A program made the position numbers and the translations under genes. From an uncultured Cyclobacteriaceae bacterium (GTDB taxonomy: Bacteria > Bacteroidota > Bacteroidia > Cytophagales > Cyclobacteriaceae): DNA of 64,000 nucleotides. Of this stretch, positions 25,713 through 35,517 are shown piece after piece (the first letter of the stretch is position 1; the number at the start of each line of letters is the position of its first letter). The notes beneath the pieces are model-generated. The model saw only the letters and a list, made by a program, of their open reading frames with translations. It searched no databases and was not told the origin of the DNA. The stretch is taken from the NCBI GenBank assembly GCA_947492745.1, contig CANLOE010000001.1:124001-188000 (forward strand). The letters run 5' to 3'.

Positions 25713-26765
25713 ATGCAGCACCCCTTTACCCGCCATGGACGCTTATGGTATTACCTCTCGGTCTGGGCACTGATAGCTCTGACCCATACTATAGCGCTGG
25801 TACAGCTTTATGACCTCCCTTGGTCACTGGCCCTGACCGATGCACTGGTATTCAATCTGGCATTCTATGGTACGGGATTCAGCTACTGGTACGCCGTACG
25901 CTATATCAATATCGAAGGAAGCCCTTCACTCAATACCCTTTTGACCCATACGGTCGGTATAGGGCTATTGGTAACAATCGCAGTGTATGGGACACGTTGG
26001 TTTTTGGGATTACTGTTCGTATCGCGACCTTTTTACCTCGACGTATTGCAGAGTTCCCTGTCCTGGCGATTCTTCTTGGGCATACTCTACCTGCTCAATA
26101 TCGTACTGGTCTACTACCTTATCAAATACTACACTTTGGTGGAGGAAAAGACCAGTGCTGAACTCAATCTAAAAAGCCTGATCAAAGAAGCCGAACTGGG
26201 CATGCTGAAGCTACAGATCAACCCGCACTTCATCTTCAACAGTTTGAATTCGGTCAGTGCGCTGACCTTGAGCCGGCCCGATAAGGCCAGAGAGATGATC
26301 ATCAAACTGTCTGCCTTTTTGCGCTATTCTCTGAGTGAGGACTCCAAGGCGAAGCATACGTTAACCGAAGAGATTGCCCATATACAGCACTATCTGGATA
26401 TAGAAAAAGTCCGCTTCGGGGATAAGCTCAACATTCATTTCGAGATAGCCGAAGAGTGTGGGAATATTACCGTACCGAACCTGGTTCTACAACCATTGCT
26501 GGAAAATGCCATCAAATACGGTATCTACGAAAGCTTGGGAATGGTGGACATACAGGTATGCTGCCAACGGCAACAGGAAAAACTCCGGGTAAGTATTGAC
26601 AATGCCTACGACCCAGAGGGAGTACCCAAAAAAGGAAAAGGTCTCGGACTCAAAAATGTCCGCGAAAGACTGCATCTATTGTATGGAGGACAGGCCGGAC
26701 TGTCGGTAAAAAAGGGAGAACAACGCTTTGAGGTCGTGGTAGAGATACCCGACACGGGAAAATGA
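25713..26765 (+). CDS. LytS/YehU-type sensor histidine kinase
   Basis: 350 residues from ATG 25713. Four membrane helices in the first 140 residues lead to a His_kinase domain with LKLQINPHFIFNSLNSV (His 172) and an ATPase part with PNLVLQPLLENAIKYGI and GLGLKNVRERLHLLYG. By family it phosphorylates a LytTR regulator. The likely partner starts at 27293 on the same strand but is separated by 527 bases that contain element B2. Starts upstream in the frame overlap the LiaF-like gene and are less likely. Confidence 0.88.
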   Translation: MQHPFTRHGRLWYYLSVWALIALTHTIALVQLYDLPWSLALTDALVFNLAFYGTGFSYWYAVRYINIEGSPSLNTLLTHTVGIGLLVTIAVYGTRWFLGLLFVSRPFYLDVLQSSLSWRFFLGILYLLNIVLVYYLIKYYTLVEEKTSAELNLKSLIKEAELGMLKLQINPHFIFNSLNSVSALTLSRPDKAREMIIKLSAFLRYSLSEDSKAKHTLTEEIAHIQHYLDIEKVRFGDKLNIHFEIAEECGNITVPNLVLQPLLENAIKYGIYESLGMVDIQVCCQRQQEKLRVSIDNAYDPEGVPKKGKGLGLKNVRERLHLLYGGQAGLSVKKGEQRFEVVVEIPDTGK

Positions 26766-27108
26766 GCCGGCCTGTCCTGGGTGGATACCTATTGTAAGCG
26801 AGAATTGTCATCGGGCTTTCTCTTCCAATCCCGAATCAATCGGCCTGGGCCCTTTGCCACTCCGTGGGCCTTCTACCTTAGGGCATTGGACACCTGACAT
26901 TTAATGTACTCCATACTTTTGTGGTGAAAGTCTCCTGCCCTTATTGGTTTTACGTGTACGAATGTCGTAAAATGGTATCGGCATGCCTTCTATGAGTGAA
27001 TCTAGGCTCATAGGGCTTGGCTTCCGTACATTGATCGGTTCATATATAATAGAGAAGAGGGTTGAAGCCCCTTCTAAATGTATAACGATAGTTCCACAAA
27101 CGAAATAA

Positions 27109-27275
27109 ACCCAAAATGTTCGTTGGAACTTCGTCATGAGGACTTAAATGGCAATACATCAGTGCGTTTTCTTAGGTTCAGCGTAGCATCGCTACGGTGA
27201 ATTCAAAAAACGCATTCAGTTACTGATTTGAAGTCAGTTAAGTCCGGAATAGATTTTCTAATGGACATTTTGGGA
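27109..27275 (-). repeat. Foldback element, family B (copy B2)
   Basis: 167 bases, ACCCAAAATGTTCG to GACATTTTGGGA, flanked by TAA (27106-27108 and 27276-27278). Central palindrome CGTAGC-ATC-GCTACG. It ends 17 bases before the ATG of the response regulator. The preceding stretch 26766-27105 contains no gene I can support. Confidence 0.92.
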
Positions 27276-27292
27276 TAAATAAACAGCATAGC

Positions 27293-28045
27293 ATGAAGAC
27301 ACTCAAGACAATCATTATTGATGACGAACCTTTGGCCCGGGAACTGATCACCGCTTTTCTCGAACCTCACGGGGATATAGAAGTACTACAACAATGTGAG
27401 AATGGCTTTGAAGGAATCAAGGCCATCACCACACTCTGTCCGGACCTGATTTTCTTGGATGTACAAATGCCCAAACTGGATGGTTTTGAGATGTTGGAGC
27501 TAGTGGAAGAGGTACCCGTGGTCATTTTCAGCACGGCTTACGATAACTATGCGCTCAAAGCTTTCGAGAACAATGCCATCGATTACCTACTTAAGCCCTA
27601 TGCGCAGTCGCGCTTTGATGAGGCGTTGGATAAAGCACGCAGAAAAGTAATCGAAGGACAGCAAGGGCCTTACATCCATCAGTTGATAGCTGACAGACAG
27701 AAAAGTACAGGGCAGGCACTGGGCCGTATAGCCGTCAAATCGGGTTCTAAAATAGACATTATCGCTGTGGATACCATTGAGCGTATCGAAGCCCAGGACG
27801 ATTATGTAGCGATATATACCGGAGGTAAGAAGTACCTCAAACAGATGACCATGAAGTACTTGGAGACCCATTTGCCAAAACAGGATTTTGTACGGGTCCA
27901 CCGTTCTCATATCGTCGCAGTAGAGCAGATAGCACGTTTGGAACTCTACTCCAAGGAAAGCTACCTTGCCCTACTTAAAAACGGAGCGAAAATATCCATC
28001 AGTCGCGCCGGTCATGCGGCACTAAAGCGTGTACTGGAATTGTAA
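27293..28045 (+). CDS. LytTR-family response regulator
   Basis: 250 residues. A receiver domain (1-120) has the acidic pair DDE at 10-12 and the phosphate acceptor Asp 56 in FLDVQMPKLDGFEML, plus FSTAYDNYALKAFENNAIDYLLKP. The LytTR DNA-binding domain covers about 145-248 (RIEAQDDYVAIYTGGKKYL, FVRVHRSHIVAV). It is the obvious target of the LytS-type kinase upstream. Element B2 lies between them and ends just before its start. Its 5' untranslated region therefore includes, or begins in, the element. Confidence 0.92.
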   Translation: MKTLKTIIIDDEPLARELITAFLEPHGDIEVLQQCENGFEGIKAITTLCPDLIFLDVQMPKLDGFEMLELVEEVPVVIFSTAYDNYALKAFENNAIDYLLKPYAQSRFDEALDKARRKVIEGQQGPYIHQLIADRQKSTGQALGRIAVKSGSKIDIIAVDTIERIEAQDDYVAIYTGGKKYLKQMTMKYLETHLPKQDFVRVHRSHIVAVEQIARLELYSKESYLALLKNGAKISISRAGHAALKRVLEL

Positions 28046-28104
28046 TCTACCCCATAACTTTGGACTTTGATCGCTACGTCGATCATATGTCCATAACGAC
28101 TACC

Positions 28105-28893
28105 TCAATCCCCGTCCAATATACGACCAAGGCCGCCCAGTATGGAACCTTCGCCTTTGCTGCTACCTCCTGCCGAAGGGGCATGACTGATGATACGGTC
28201 GGCCAATCGGGAGAAAGGCAGACTTTGCAGATAAACCACTCCGGTGCCCCTTAGCGTAGCCAAGAACAAGCCCTCGCCACCAAAAAACATGGACTTTAGA
28301 TTACCTGCGCGCTCTATACTATAATCAACTCCAGGAGAGAAAGCTACCAGACATCCCGTATCCACTCTCAATACCTCACCGTTCAGTTCCTTTTTGACGA
28401 TGGTACCACCCGCATGTACAAAGGCGCGACCATTGCCCCGAAGACGTTGTAGTATGAAGCCCTCGCCACCAAAAAAACCCGCGCCCAGGCGTTTGGTAAA
28501 AGCAATACTGATTTCAGTACCCAGTGCCGCACAGAGAAAAGCATCTTTTTGGCATAACAGTTCACCACCGATCTCTGACATCTCCAAGGGGATGATCTTA
28601 CCAGGGTAAGGGGCTGCAAAAGCAACTTGCTTTTTACCATGGCCCTGATTCGTAAAGTGTGTCATAAAAAGGGACTCTCCCGTGATGGCGCGCTTACCGA
28701 CATCCAGCATTTTACCAAAGAAACCCTTATCGGGTCGGGAACCATCTCCCATTTTAGCTTCGAAGGTGATACCATCGTCCATCCAGTTCATGGAACCCGC
28801 TTCGGCGATAACGGTCTCGCGAGGGTCAAGTTCTATGGAAACCACTTGCATATCATCTCCGTGAATAGTGTAATCGATTTCGTGTGCTGTCAT
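28105..28893 (-). CDS. AIM24/TIGR00266-family protein
   Basis: 262 residues. The pattern [73 protein letters not shown] and [24 protein letters not shown] is that of the TIGR00266 (DUF124) family. The fold is a trimeric beta-prism related to yeast mitochondrial Aim24. The biochemical role is not known. The last 30 residues are a flexible Gly/Ser stretch. It stands alone. Confidence 0.9.
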   Translation of the reverse strand: MTAHEIDYTIHGDDMQVVSIELDPRETVIAEAGSMNWMDDGITFEAKMGDGSRPDKGFFGKMLDVGKRAITGESLFMTHFTNQGHGKKQVAFAAPYPGKIIPLEMSEIGGELLCQKDAFLCAALGTEISIAFTKRLGAGFFGGEGFILQRLRGNGRAFVHAGGTIVKKELNGEVLRVDTGCLVAFSPGVDYSIERAGNLKSMFFGGEGLFLATLRGTGVVYLQSLPFSRLADRIISHAPSAGGSSKGEGSILGGLGRILDGD

Positions 28894-29095
28894 TGTTATT
28901 ATTTGTTATAATCCGAGTAATCGTTTATCGGTTGTTTCATGGTTCCTTGCCGTTAACTATGCTCTGTTCCCGGTGCATAACCTTCTAAAAAGATGTACAT
29001 CCAAAACCATAGGATACAATTCAAAACCACCACTTATTGTTTTTCCACCTAAAAATAGAACTTTTATCAATGACTACAAGAGCCGAATGTGTTTA

Positions 29096-29255
29096 TACAA
29101 ACTTAGCTTTTAAATATCGCATACCTTCTTGTTCATTTTGCTTCACTCTGCGTTGACAATCCTCGGGATAGCGCTGCTATCCCTGCGGTTCTCGCCTTGA
29201 TTGAAACAAAATGACCAGCGGAATCTTATACGACATTTGAAACCCAAATTTGTAT
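29096..29255 (+). repeat. Foldback element, family A (copy A4)
   Basis: 160 bases between TA at 29094-29095 and 29256-29257. TACAAACTTAGC to CCCAAATTTGTAT. Central palindrome GGGATAGC-GCT-GCTATCCC. Confidence 0.92.
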
Positions 29256-29257
29256 TA

Positions 29258-29384
29258 TGCCTCCACAATATATTCCTGAAGCCTAGAAAGTGCCTACAAA
29301 GATATTTCTACCTGGATTATATATCAGAGCTTCGTCATAAAGACTCAAACAGCGGGTTTTCTGTATTCGGTATAGCACTGCCAT
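29258..29384. repeat. Degenerate B/E-like foldback fragment
   Basis: Contains GAGCTTCGTCATAAAGACT and a core TATAGC-ACT-GCCATGG that resemble the right half of families B and E, without clear termini. It lies between A4 and F1. Confidence 0.4.
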
Positions 29385-29561
29385 GGTTATACTCAAGAAA
29401 AAATAAAATGGAAACCTTACAGGTAATGGCCAATGGGGAAAAATCCGGATAGTGTCGAATCGTTATGGGTAGGCTTGTCATTAGGGCCTTTAGAAGATAG
29501 TGATAGTGGCACCTAAGTCTACAAACTATCTTGCTCCGAATCCATTGCGTTTGGGTATAAC
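29385..29561. repeat. Foldback element, family F (copy F1)
   Basis: GTTATACTCAAGAAAAAAT to GCGTTTGGGTATAAC; the ends are inverted copies (GTTATAC-T/C-CAA). The interior is close to F2 at 39028-39194. No central TAGC palindrome is seen in this family. Confidence 0.8.
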
Positions 29562-29633
29562 TCAAAAAAAAGACCTCTTTTTCACTGAACTCATCACTTT
29601 AGCGATGTTCCTATTATGGCAATCGTGTCCATG

Positions 29634-30353
29634 CTACTTGGCCGCTTTGGCCATATCGACCATCATCTGTCGTGCTTCCTGAGCAGTAGTGATGCGATGG
29701 GGAAAAGAGAAGCGCAACCGCTGTTCGCCCGCCATGACATCGAAACCTTCACTATCCAGACCGAGCATGCTCAGCTCTTGCCCTTCACTGAGTGATACCT
29801 TTTTATAATGCCGGCAATAGCTTCTCAGGTTATGCCGATGGTCTTCGTTCATATGATCGACAATGCGTCTTTCCTCTGCCCCGAAAAAAGGGTTCTCCAG
29901 TTCAAAATCACTTCCTTCTACCCAGTGAATCTTGCCAAAACCGCCAATATAGCGGACAGTTAGTGGGGAAAGGTAATAAAAATGGAAATCATGGGCCTCA
30001 TGATAGTCTTTTGAGGTGGGGAAGTACCGATAGTACCGCTGCCGGCACTCCTCGGCATCGGGAGCTAGAGAATGCATCTCTCCTAGGATACTGATTCGCC
30101 CTTTGGCCTGTACATTGCCAGAGGGACTTTCTTGCACGGTCAGTGCTACTTTAGGGTTGTTCTTTATATTTTTAGTGTGCTCTGCGATAGTAGAGATCAG
30201 GACCACCGGTCGGCCCCTTTGATCCGTGCTATAGGGTATCACAGAACCGATAGGATACCCTTCCCACTTGGAGGAGTGTGTGGAAAAGATTCCGGAACCG
30301 ACTTGATGTAAAAGTACTCTTGATTCAGGGGCGGCAGTGCTGCTATTGCTCAA
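29634..30353 (-). CDS. HugZ-family haem-utilisation protein (pyridoxamine-phosphate-oxidase-like)
   Basis: 239 residues. A flavin-reductase-like split barrel (YPIGSVIPYSTDQRGRPVVLISTIAEHTKNI, NVQAKGRISILGEM) is followed by a DUF2470-like domain (AEERRIVDHMNEDHRHNLRSYC). This pairing is the HugZ build, haem-binding or haem-degrading in characterised members. Some homologues only bind haem or FMN, so the reaction is not certain. No haem transport gene is near. Confidence 0.85.
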   Translation of the reverse strand: MSNSSTAAPESRVLLHQVGSGIFSTHSSKWEGYPIGSVIPYSTDQRGRPVVLISTIAEHTKNIKNNPKVALTVQESPSGNVQAKGRISILGEMHSLAPDAEECRQRYYRYFPTSKDYHEAHDFHFYYLSPLTVRYIGGFGKIHWVEGSDFELENPFFGAEERRIVDHMNEDHRHNLRSYCRHYKKVSLSEGQELSMLGLDSEGFDVMAGEQRLRFSFPHRITTAQEARQMMVDMAKAAK

Positions 30354-30412
30354 TACTGATATTTTTGGTGGTCAATGGGTTTTGAAATCGGGTATATCCG
30401 CTCAGACAAATG

Positions 30413-31198
30413 CTAGGAGACATTAAGACTTTCCTCCAGCACCTCACGAAATTCTATTTGAAAATATTGGAAAAGATAAGCCAGAAATTCATCTTGGTCC
30501 TTGATAGAGGTAGTTTTCAAGCCGTAGCTGTCTTTGATGACGAGTCGGTTTCCCGTGACGGTGATCCTTCCCTCTTCTGTGGCCAAGGAACATATCCTCT
30601 TTTGGGTAAAATGCGATTCGGGGCTGGTCTGGTGGTAACTGCACATCTCTTCAAAATCTTTGTATTCCCTGCCTTCCGGTGAAAAAAGATAAATAGGATT
30701 CCATTTGCCCATTTTCTGTATATTGACGGCCAGGTGCGTATCGCTGTATTGGCTGATTTTGAAGGTACCTCTTTTGTCCTTTTGGCTTCGGTCCAGATCG
30801 ATAGCCACAGGGTGGAAGGCAAACTCACCATAACCCACATCCACTAGATACTCCATACTATCGATGGTCACGATAATGGCCAAGTGGTCAAACTCAGGCC
30901 CATAGCCCTTGACCTTATGGTATACCCTGCCCGAAATCAGACGGGCTTCGAAACCCATATTGACGAGTAGGTGGTAGAAGAGCGCATTGAGTTCATAACA
31001 GAAGCCGCCACGATGCTGACGAATAACCTTATCAAAGATGTAGCTCATATCCATGGGGATAGGCTTACCGTAGTAGATATCCAAGTTCTCGAAGGGTATA
31101 TGCAATAAATGATTTTTTTGCAGCCTTTTTAAGGTAATGATGCTGGGGATAAAATCACCTTGACAGGCGATTTTTTGTAGGTATGCAGCGTAGTTCAT
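30413..31198 (-). CDS. Arylamine N-acetyltransferase
   Basis: 261 residues. The catalytic triad of NAT enzymes is visible: Cys 67 in RQHRGGFCYELN, His 105 in EFDHLAIIV and Asp 120 in YLVDVGYGE, spaced as in known NATs. The enzyme transfers acetyl from acetyl-CoA to arylamines and hydrazines. It starts after a run of T at 31199 on the plus strand. Separate from HugZ by about 60 bases, same strand; an operon is possible. Confidence 0.93.
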   Translation of the reverse strand: MNYAAYLQKIACQGDFIPSIITLKRLQKNHLLHIPFENLDIYYGKPIPMDMSYIFDKVIRQHRGGFCYELNALFYHLLVNMGFEARLISGRVYHKVKGYGPEFDHLAIIVTIDSMEYLVDVGYGEFAFHPVAIDLDRSQKDKRGTFKISQYSDTHLAVNIQKMGKWNPIYLFSPEGREYKDFEEMCSYHQTSPESHFTQKRICSLATEEGRITVTGNRLVIKDSYGLKTTSIKDQDEFLAYLFQYFQIEFREVLEESLNVS

Positions 31199-31396
31199 TT
31201 TTTTTTATACCGACTTAGTTAGTATTGTGAACAGGTATGTTAAAATAAAATCAGTTCCCTTCATTAGATTCATATTACTTATCGGCCTTTCGGAAAAAAT
31301 AAGCTACCGAACGACCGTTAGCAAATATACGCAGTTGTAAAATGAAAAGTTCTATAATTATGATAATATTTCTTTCGGATTACCTTAGAGGCTTTA

Positions 31397-31571
31397 TCCC
31401 AAATTGATTGATCGATAAGATTTTGTGATGAGGGCATAAAGTACACTAACATCAGCCGTTTAGGTGAGGCGGCTTTTGTATCACTAAGGTGTAGAACCTG
31501 CGCAGCATAAAACCGCTGATCTTGAAGCAATTTATGCTCGTAATTAAAGAAGGCTATTGATCAATTTGGGT
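31397..31571 (-). repeat. Foldback element, family D (copy D1)
   Basis: 175 bases, TCCCAAATTGATTG to ATCAATTTGGGT; TTTA lies on the left and TAA on the right. It has the family D middle with AGTGTACTTTATGCCC-type arms (read on the minus strand). The stretch 31199-31396 shows nothing else. Confidence 0.85.
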
Positions 31572-31651
31572 TAAAGTAATTTATATCCAAATTATTAAGT
31601 ATATATTTATTTAAATGATAATTATTGAAAATTTGTTTTTGAACAAGCTCT
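31572..31651. repeat. A/T-rich segment shared with 46862-47126
   Basis: About 80 bases (AAGTAATTTATA, then ATTAAGTATATATTTATTTAA, then TTGAAAATTTGTTTTTGAAC) occur also at 46862-46911 and 47088-47125, where element B4 splits them. In both places the segment directly follows the GATCAATTTGGGT end of a D or C element. Confidence 0.85.
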
Positions 31652-31664
31652 TAGTCGCGGTTGA

Positions 31665-31793
31665 ACCCGGGTTATGTACCAGAGCTTAGTTATGAGGGTT
31701 TAAAAGCAATAAATCAGGGCGTTTTATCAGATTCAATTTACTGATTTTCAAATATTTAAGTACGAAATAGAAGGGCTAATGCATGATCTGGGT
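31665..31793 (-). repeat. Foldback element, short family E (copy E3, core deleted)
   Basis: 129 bases, ACCCGGGTTATG to GCATGATCTGGGT. The central TAGC palindrome is missing, and the same deletion is seen in E7 at 58889-59018. The two are thus a subfamily rather than chance losses. Confidence 0.8.
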
Positions 31794-31802
31794 TCACCCC
31801 AT

Positions 31803-31836
31803 AAAAAAAGCCGTGTGGGCAGTAGGCCCGCACGGC
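31803..31836 (-). terminator. Rho-independent terminator of the dienelactone hydrolase gene
   Basis: GCCGTGTGGGC (31810-31820), loop AGTAG, GCCCGCACGGC (31826-31836), followed on the minus strand by seven T (31803-31809 are A on plus). It lies about 55 bases past the stop at 31891. Confidence 0.9.
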
Positions 31837-31890
31837 ATATTCAAATCTCATCGGGAAGCATCGAAAAAAAATCTTTGCCTCAGGTTGTAT

Positions 31891-32733
31891 TTATTTCAGT
31901 CTTTTTTTCAGAAATTCCATAGTGTGTCCATAGGCATCTTTGGTCGCCTCTTTATCATACTGTGGATTGCTCGGATTCGCAAAGGCATGCTCGGCATCAT
32001 AGGATTTGACCACTAGGTCCTTCTCCGCCTTCTTCATGTCTTTGGCAAAGTTCCCCACAACTTCCGGCGTTATCCATTTCTCCTTGCTAGCAAAGATACC
32101 CAGTACATCACAGGACAATGTTTTCAGGCGTTCCACATCTTTTTCGGGCATGCCATAGTAGATGACACAGGCCACTGCCTGTTCTCCTGCAATCAAAGCG
32201 GACTGTAGGGACCAACCTCCACCAAAACACCAACCGATGGTACCCACTCGGGCCTTGTCCCCGATGTGGTTCAGGGCGCCCTCGATGATGGCCGTGGCAC
32301 GTTCTGTTTTCACCGATTGCATGTACTTGGCGGCCTCTTCACGTTTGTCGGCTACCTTACCGTCGTACAGATCGAGCGCCATGACATTGACATTGCCCAT
32401 ATCATGGTACAGTTTCTCGGCTTCTTTTTTAATATGCTCGTTCAGGCCCCACCATTCGTGGATGACGAACAGGTAGTTATCGGTATCCTCTTTGGCCATC
32501 AACACATAGGCTTTTGCTTCCTTACCATCGCTTCCCTTGAAAGTCAGCATTTTGCCCACTTCACTTCGGTGGACATAGGGCAGTGGGGTATCATGGGCAG
32601 CATTGAAGTTCTCGTTAGCGGCAAAGACAGCAAAGCTTTCCGTAGCAGGGGTGTGGCATAGTGTAATAGCGGTATCCTGTCCGTAAGACCATATGGGAAG
32701 TAGGAGCAGCATGAAGAATTGTAGGTTTTTCAT
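31891..32733 (-). CDS. Dienelactone-hydrolase-family alpha/beta hydrolase, exported
   Basis: 280 residues with a signal peptide (FFMLLLLPIWSYG). The DLH-type nucleophile is in GTIGWCFGGGWSLQ (Cys near 170) and the His in YDAEHAFANPS (about 250). VLMAKEDTDNYLFVIHEWWGLNEH carries the oxyanion-side motif typical of the family. Most members hydrolyse small esters or lactones; the exported form is common in Bacteroidota without known substrate. It has its own terminator. Confidence 0.9.
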   Translation of the reverse strand: MKNLQFFMLLLLPIWSYGQDTAITLCHTPATESFAVFAANENFNAAHDTPLPYVHRSEVGKMLTFKGSDGKEAKAYVLMAKEDTDNYLFVIHEWWGLNEHIKKEAEKLYHDMGNVNVMALDLYDGKVADKREEAAKYMQSVKTERATAIIEGALNHIGDKARVGTIGWCFGGGWSLQSALIAGEQAVACVIYYGMPEKDVERLKTLSCDVLGIFASKEKWITPEVVGNFAKDMKKAEKDLVVKSYDAEHAFANPSNPQYDKEATKDAYGHTMEFLKKRLK

Positions 32734-32820
32734 AAGTTTAAAAGTTATAGGGTTTCATTCGAGACAACACTCCCGTGCTGCTCGGAGTATAGTATTGATA
32801 TTGAACAAAGTGAGGGCTGC

Positions 32821-33282
32821 TCAACTGTTCAGTCTCGCATAGGCAATAAAATCCGTAATGGGCGGTATCAGATTTTCTTCTTTCATCAGCACGGCCATCT
32901 GCGAACGATGGTAGGTACCATGATGGATGACGTGGGTGATGATTTGGCCTATGGTATTCTCGTACTTTACTCCTTTTGAGTTTTTGTAGAAAATCATCTC
33001 TTCAAAGGTTTCGAAACGATGGTCTTCCAGGTAATTGGTCCAGTTGGTCGTACTTTCTTCCAGCATCGACCTCAACTCCCTTAATTTGTAATGCTCCCAT
33101 AAGGGAAACGGACTGGTAGGCAGATCTTTGATACGATGTAACCAGACAATCTGCGATGATATCAAATGCCCCAGTAGTATTGGCAATCGGTCGTTCTTTA
33201 CGTCTGCCTCTTCCAAACATACCAGATACCTGTGATTGGCCCATTCATTGAACTTAAACAGTCCCTTAAAATAGTTCTTCAT
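32821..33282 (-). CDS. DinB-family putative metalloenzyme
   Basis: 153 residues forming a four-helix bundle: FKFNEWANHRYLVCLEE, LGHLISSQIVWLHRI with His, and ITHVIHHGTYHRSQM with the second His pair. These match the three metal-binding His of DinB/YfiT proteins, which often are thiol-dependent transferases. Substrate unknown. A second DinB protein of a different branch is encoded at 47309. Confidence 0.88.
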   Translation of the reverse strand: MKNYFKGLFKFNEWANHRYLVCLEEADVKNDRLPILLGHLISSQIVWLHRIKDLPTSPFPLWEHYKLRELRSMLEESTTNWTNYLEDHRFETFEEMIFYKNSKGVKYENTIGQIITHVIHHGTYHRSQMAVLMKEENLIPPITDFIAYARLNS

Positions 33283-33459
33283 GCTTAAATATAATAAAAT
33301 CAGTCTAGTAAACGATCAATTATAGGAGTAGCTGATTATTTTCTCCTGTGCTATCGGCTTATGTAGGGAAGTGTCGGCAACGCATAAAGCAGAAGACCGC
33401 GGATACTCTTTATACCGAGAACCTGTTTTGAACTGTATCTTTTATTTTCATATGTGTTT

Positions 33460-33605
33460 ATACCCGAGAAAAATGAATAGGGAAAAGCTCAGGAGAGCGG
33501 TCAAATGTAGTGAAGCATAGGGTCCATCACTGGGAACGTTTCAATAGTGATACCGTTCCATCAAAAAACTCCCTATTCCCAAACCAATTGCACTTGGGTA
33601 TAATT
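33460..33605. repeat. Foldback element, family F (copy F4, divergent)
   Basis: Starts TTATACCCGAGAAAAATG and ends GCACTTGGGTATAAT. Termini match family F, the inside is divergent. The rest of 33283-33717 has no gene. Confidence 0.6.
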
Positions 33606-33717
33606 GATTTTCGGAGGTCATATGGAATTCGCATGGACAAATTTATCTCAGGATGAATCCTTTCCTCATCATGCTTCATTGATGTATTATTTCTTTCGAA
33701 ACTTCTCTAATTGTTTG

Positions 33718-34524
33718 CTATTTGAATGGGGAGTCTTCTTCCTTGGCCATCACTTCATATACTTTCTTGTCCATCCAGCCTGGAAACCATTTGTTCAAAA
33801 ACACGGTCAATTTCCCCTGACCTGTGAGGACTAGGTTTTTTTTCCTTTTGACCGTAGCACGGTAAATGTGCCGGGCACATTCTTCGGCACTCATCATATT
33901 ACCCTCGTTCCTTGGGGACTCTCCTTGTGCAGTGCCGTCTTTGGTCAGTGAGCCCTTGCGTATGTTCGAAGCGGTGAAACCGGGACAGGCGGTGAGTACA
34001 TGTACTCCTTTTTTGAACATCTCGGTACGAAGGGCCTCCAGAAATCCCTGTAGCGCAAATTTGGAAGCAGAATACCCCACACGGCCCGGCAGTCCGCGAT
34101 AGCCGGCTATAGAGGAAATACCGATAACGGAACCCTTGTTTTCGATAATGGAGGGAAGACAGTATTTGGTAGCATAAAGTGCTCCGTAAAAATTAATGTC
34201 CATCACTTTTTTGATGACTTCCAGGTCTACTTCCTCGAAAAGGGCGCGCATACTGATACCCGCATTGTTGATGAGTATATCGATTTTCCCGAACTGCCTC
34301 AGTGCGTGGTCGGCCATTTTTCGATTGTCTTCTTCCAGACTTACATCGGCTTGAAAATAACTCACTGTGATCCCATCCGCTTTCAGTTCTTCCACGCTCT
34401 GCTGCAAGGCCGCCTCTTTTCTACCTGTGATTATAATTGTGGCTCCCTGACCTCCAAAGGTCCGTGCCAGCGCTTTACCGATACCCGATGAGCCTCCCGT
34501 GATAATGATGACTTTTCCCTGCAT
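33718..34524 (-). CDS. Short-chain dehydrogenase/reductase
   Basis: 268 residues. Classical SDR motifs: cofactor site TGGSSGIGKALA (8-19), NNAGIS (about 87), catalytic Ser in GISSIAGYRG and YSASK (about 151-155). The Arg in the first beta-alpha turn region (ITGRKEAAL) suggests NADP(H). Substrate cannot be told. The C-terminal LNKWFPGWMDKKVYEVMAKE is a membrane-near helix often seen in the DHRS7-like branch. Confidence 0.92.
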   Translation of the reverse strand: MQGKVIIITGGSSGIGKALARTFGGQGATIIITGRKEAALQQSVEELKADGITVSYFQADVSLEEDNRKMADHALRQFGKIDILINNAGISMRALFEEVDLEVIKKVMDINFYGALYATKYCLPSIIENKGSVIGISSIAGYRGLPGRVGYSASKFALQGFLEALRTEMFKKGVHVLTACPGFTASNIRKGSLTKDGTAQGESPRNEGNMMSAEECARHIYRATVKRKKNLVLTGQGKLTVFLNKWFPGWMDKKVYEVMAKEEDSPFK

Positions 34525-34738
34525 GACGATAATGAATAAGTATATAAATCGTAAAACTAATCCTTACCACCGTATAAAATAAGTGCCAAGAGCTGAATTT
34601 CTCAAAGGAAGTAGTAAAATCAAAGAACAAGGCTGCTGATGAGAATAGGTAGGGCAAGTGTTTGCCCTACAATATTTATATAGGCACTGATGTTATATCC
34701 GAGCGAAATTGATTTGGGATAAGAGACAAAGACATTTC

Positions 34739-34857
34739 TTTATACTCTTGAAAATAAACCAATGACCTATCCATCCATGACGTTTATGCACAACGGTCGT
34801 GCTTGGCACCACTGAAGTATCTATCGGATTTCCCCTTTCAGATTTTCTTGAGTATAG
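34739..34857. repeat. Possible family F foldback remnant (F5)
   Basis: TTATACTCTTGAAAATAAA at the left and ATTTTCTTGAGTATA at the right are inverted copies of each other and resemble the family F start. The middle does not match. No gene lies in 34525-34925. Confidence 0.45.
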
Positions 34858-34925
34858 GCCTTTTCATAGTTATCCGATAGAACTATAGCTGTACCCTATT
34901 TAGTTGTTAATCTAAAATCATGGTT

Positions 34926-35339
34926 TTAGTTTTCATTCAGCCATACCTTGGCTTCTATTTCAGAGCGAAAGATGGTCGTGGTCATATTGGGCATACTGTT
35001 CTCTTGGATAAATCTATCCGCCGAATACTTGATGAAAAAATTTTCCGATTCGATGATGGCTATGTACGATGGATTTTCCTGAGAGGTGGGAAGTCTCTGC
35101 ATACTTCTAGGAAACCAATCGTTTGTCACCCAAACTTGGTCTACGGGAAGAACGCTCTGTTTTCTCTGGTCCAGTAACCATTTTTGGCACTGCCATTCTA
35201 CGGCCATGTCCAGTGCATCGTTCCACATAGTCCGGAATTCCTCAGAAGTAGAAGCTTTGAGGTACTTTATATAGATGTAACTATCGGCTTCATTGTATTC
35301 GAGGTGAATTGTTTTTGAAGATTTTTTAGTGTAAGACAT
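34926..35339 (-). CDS. Uncharacterised protein, paralogue of the gene at 35839
   Basis: 137 residues; about three quarters identical by eye to the 139-residue product at 35839-36258. Shared blocks are KTIHLEYNEAD, SEEFRTMWNDALDMAVEWQC, WLLDQRKQSVLPVD and NPSYIAIIESENFFIKYS. The C-terminal pattern IFRSEIEAKVWL is like that of small STAS/SEC14-type (SpoIIAA-like) proteins, which suggests but does not prove that fold. No signal peptide, so cytoplasmic. The pair arose by tandem duplication. Confidence 0.75.
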   Translation of the reverse strand: MSYTKKSSKTIHLEYNEADSYIYIKYLKASTSEEFRTMWNDALDMAVEWQCQKWLLDQRKQSVLPVDQVWVTNDWFPRSMQRLPTSQENPSYIAIIESENFFIKYSADRFIQENSMPNMTTTIFRSEIEAKVWLNEN

Positions 35340-35517
35340 GGTTAGTGTTAGTTAAGGTTAGTGAATAAATAGAAATAACAAGTTCGTAATCAGTAACAAA
35401 ATAACCCGTGTTATCATTTTAAAAAAAAGTTTTTGGACCAAATCACTTTAACCTAGGTCATGCGTTGGATTTTCTATTCCAACTTCAAACCAGTAACTGT
35501 ATGTGTTTTTTTGTAAA

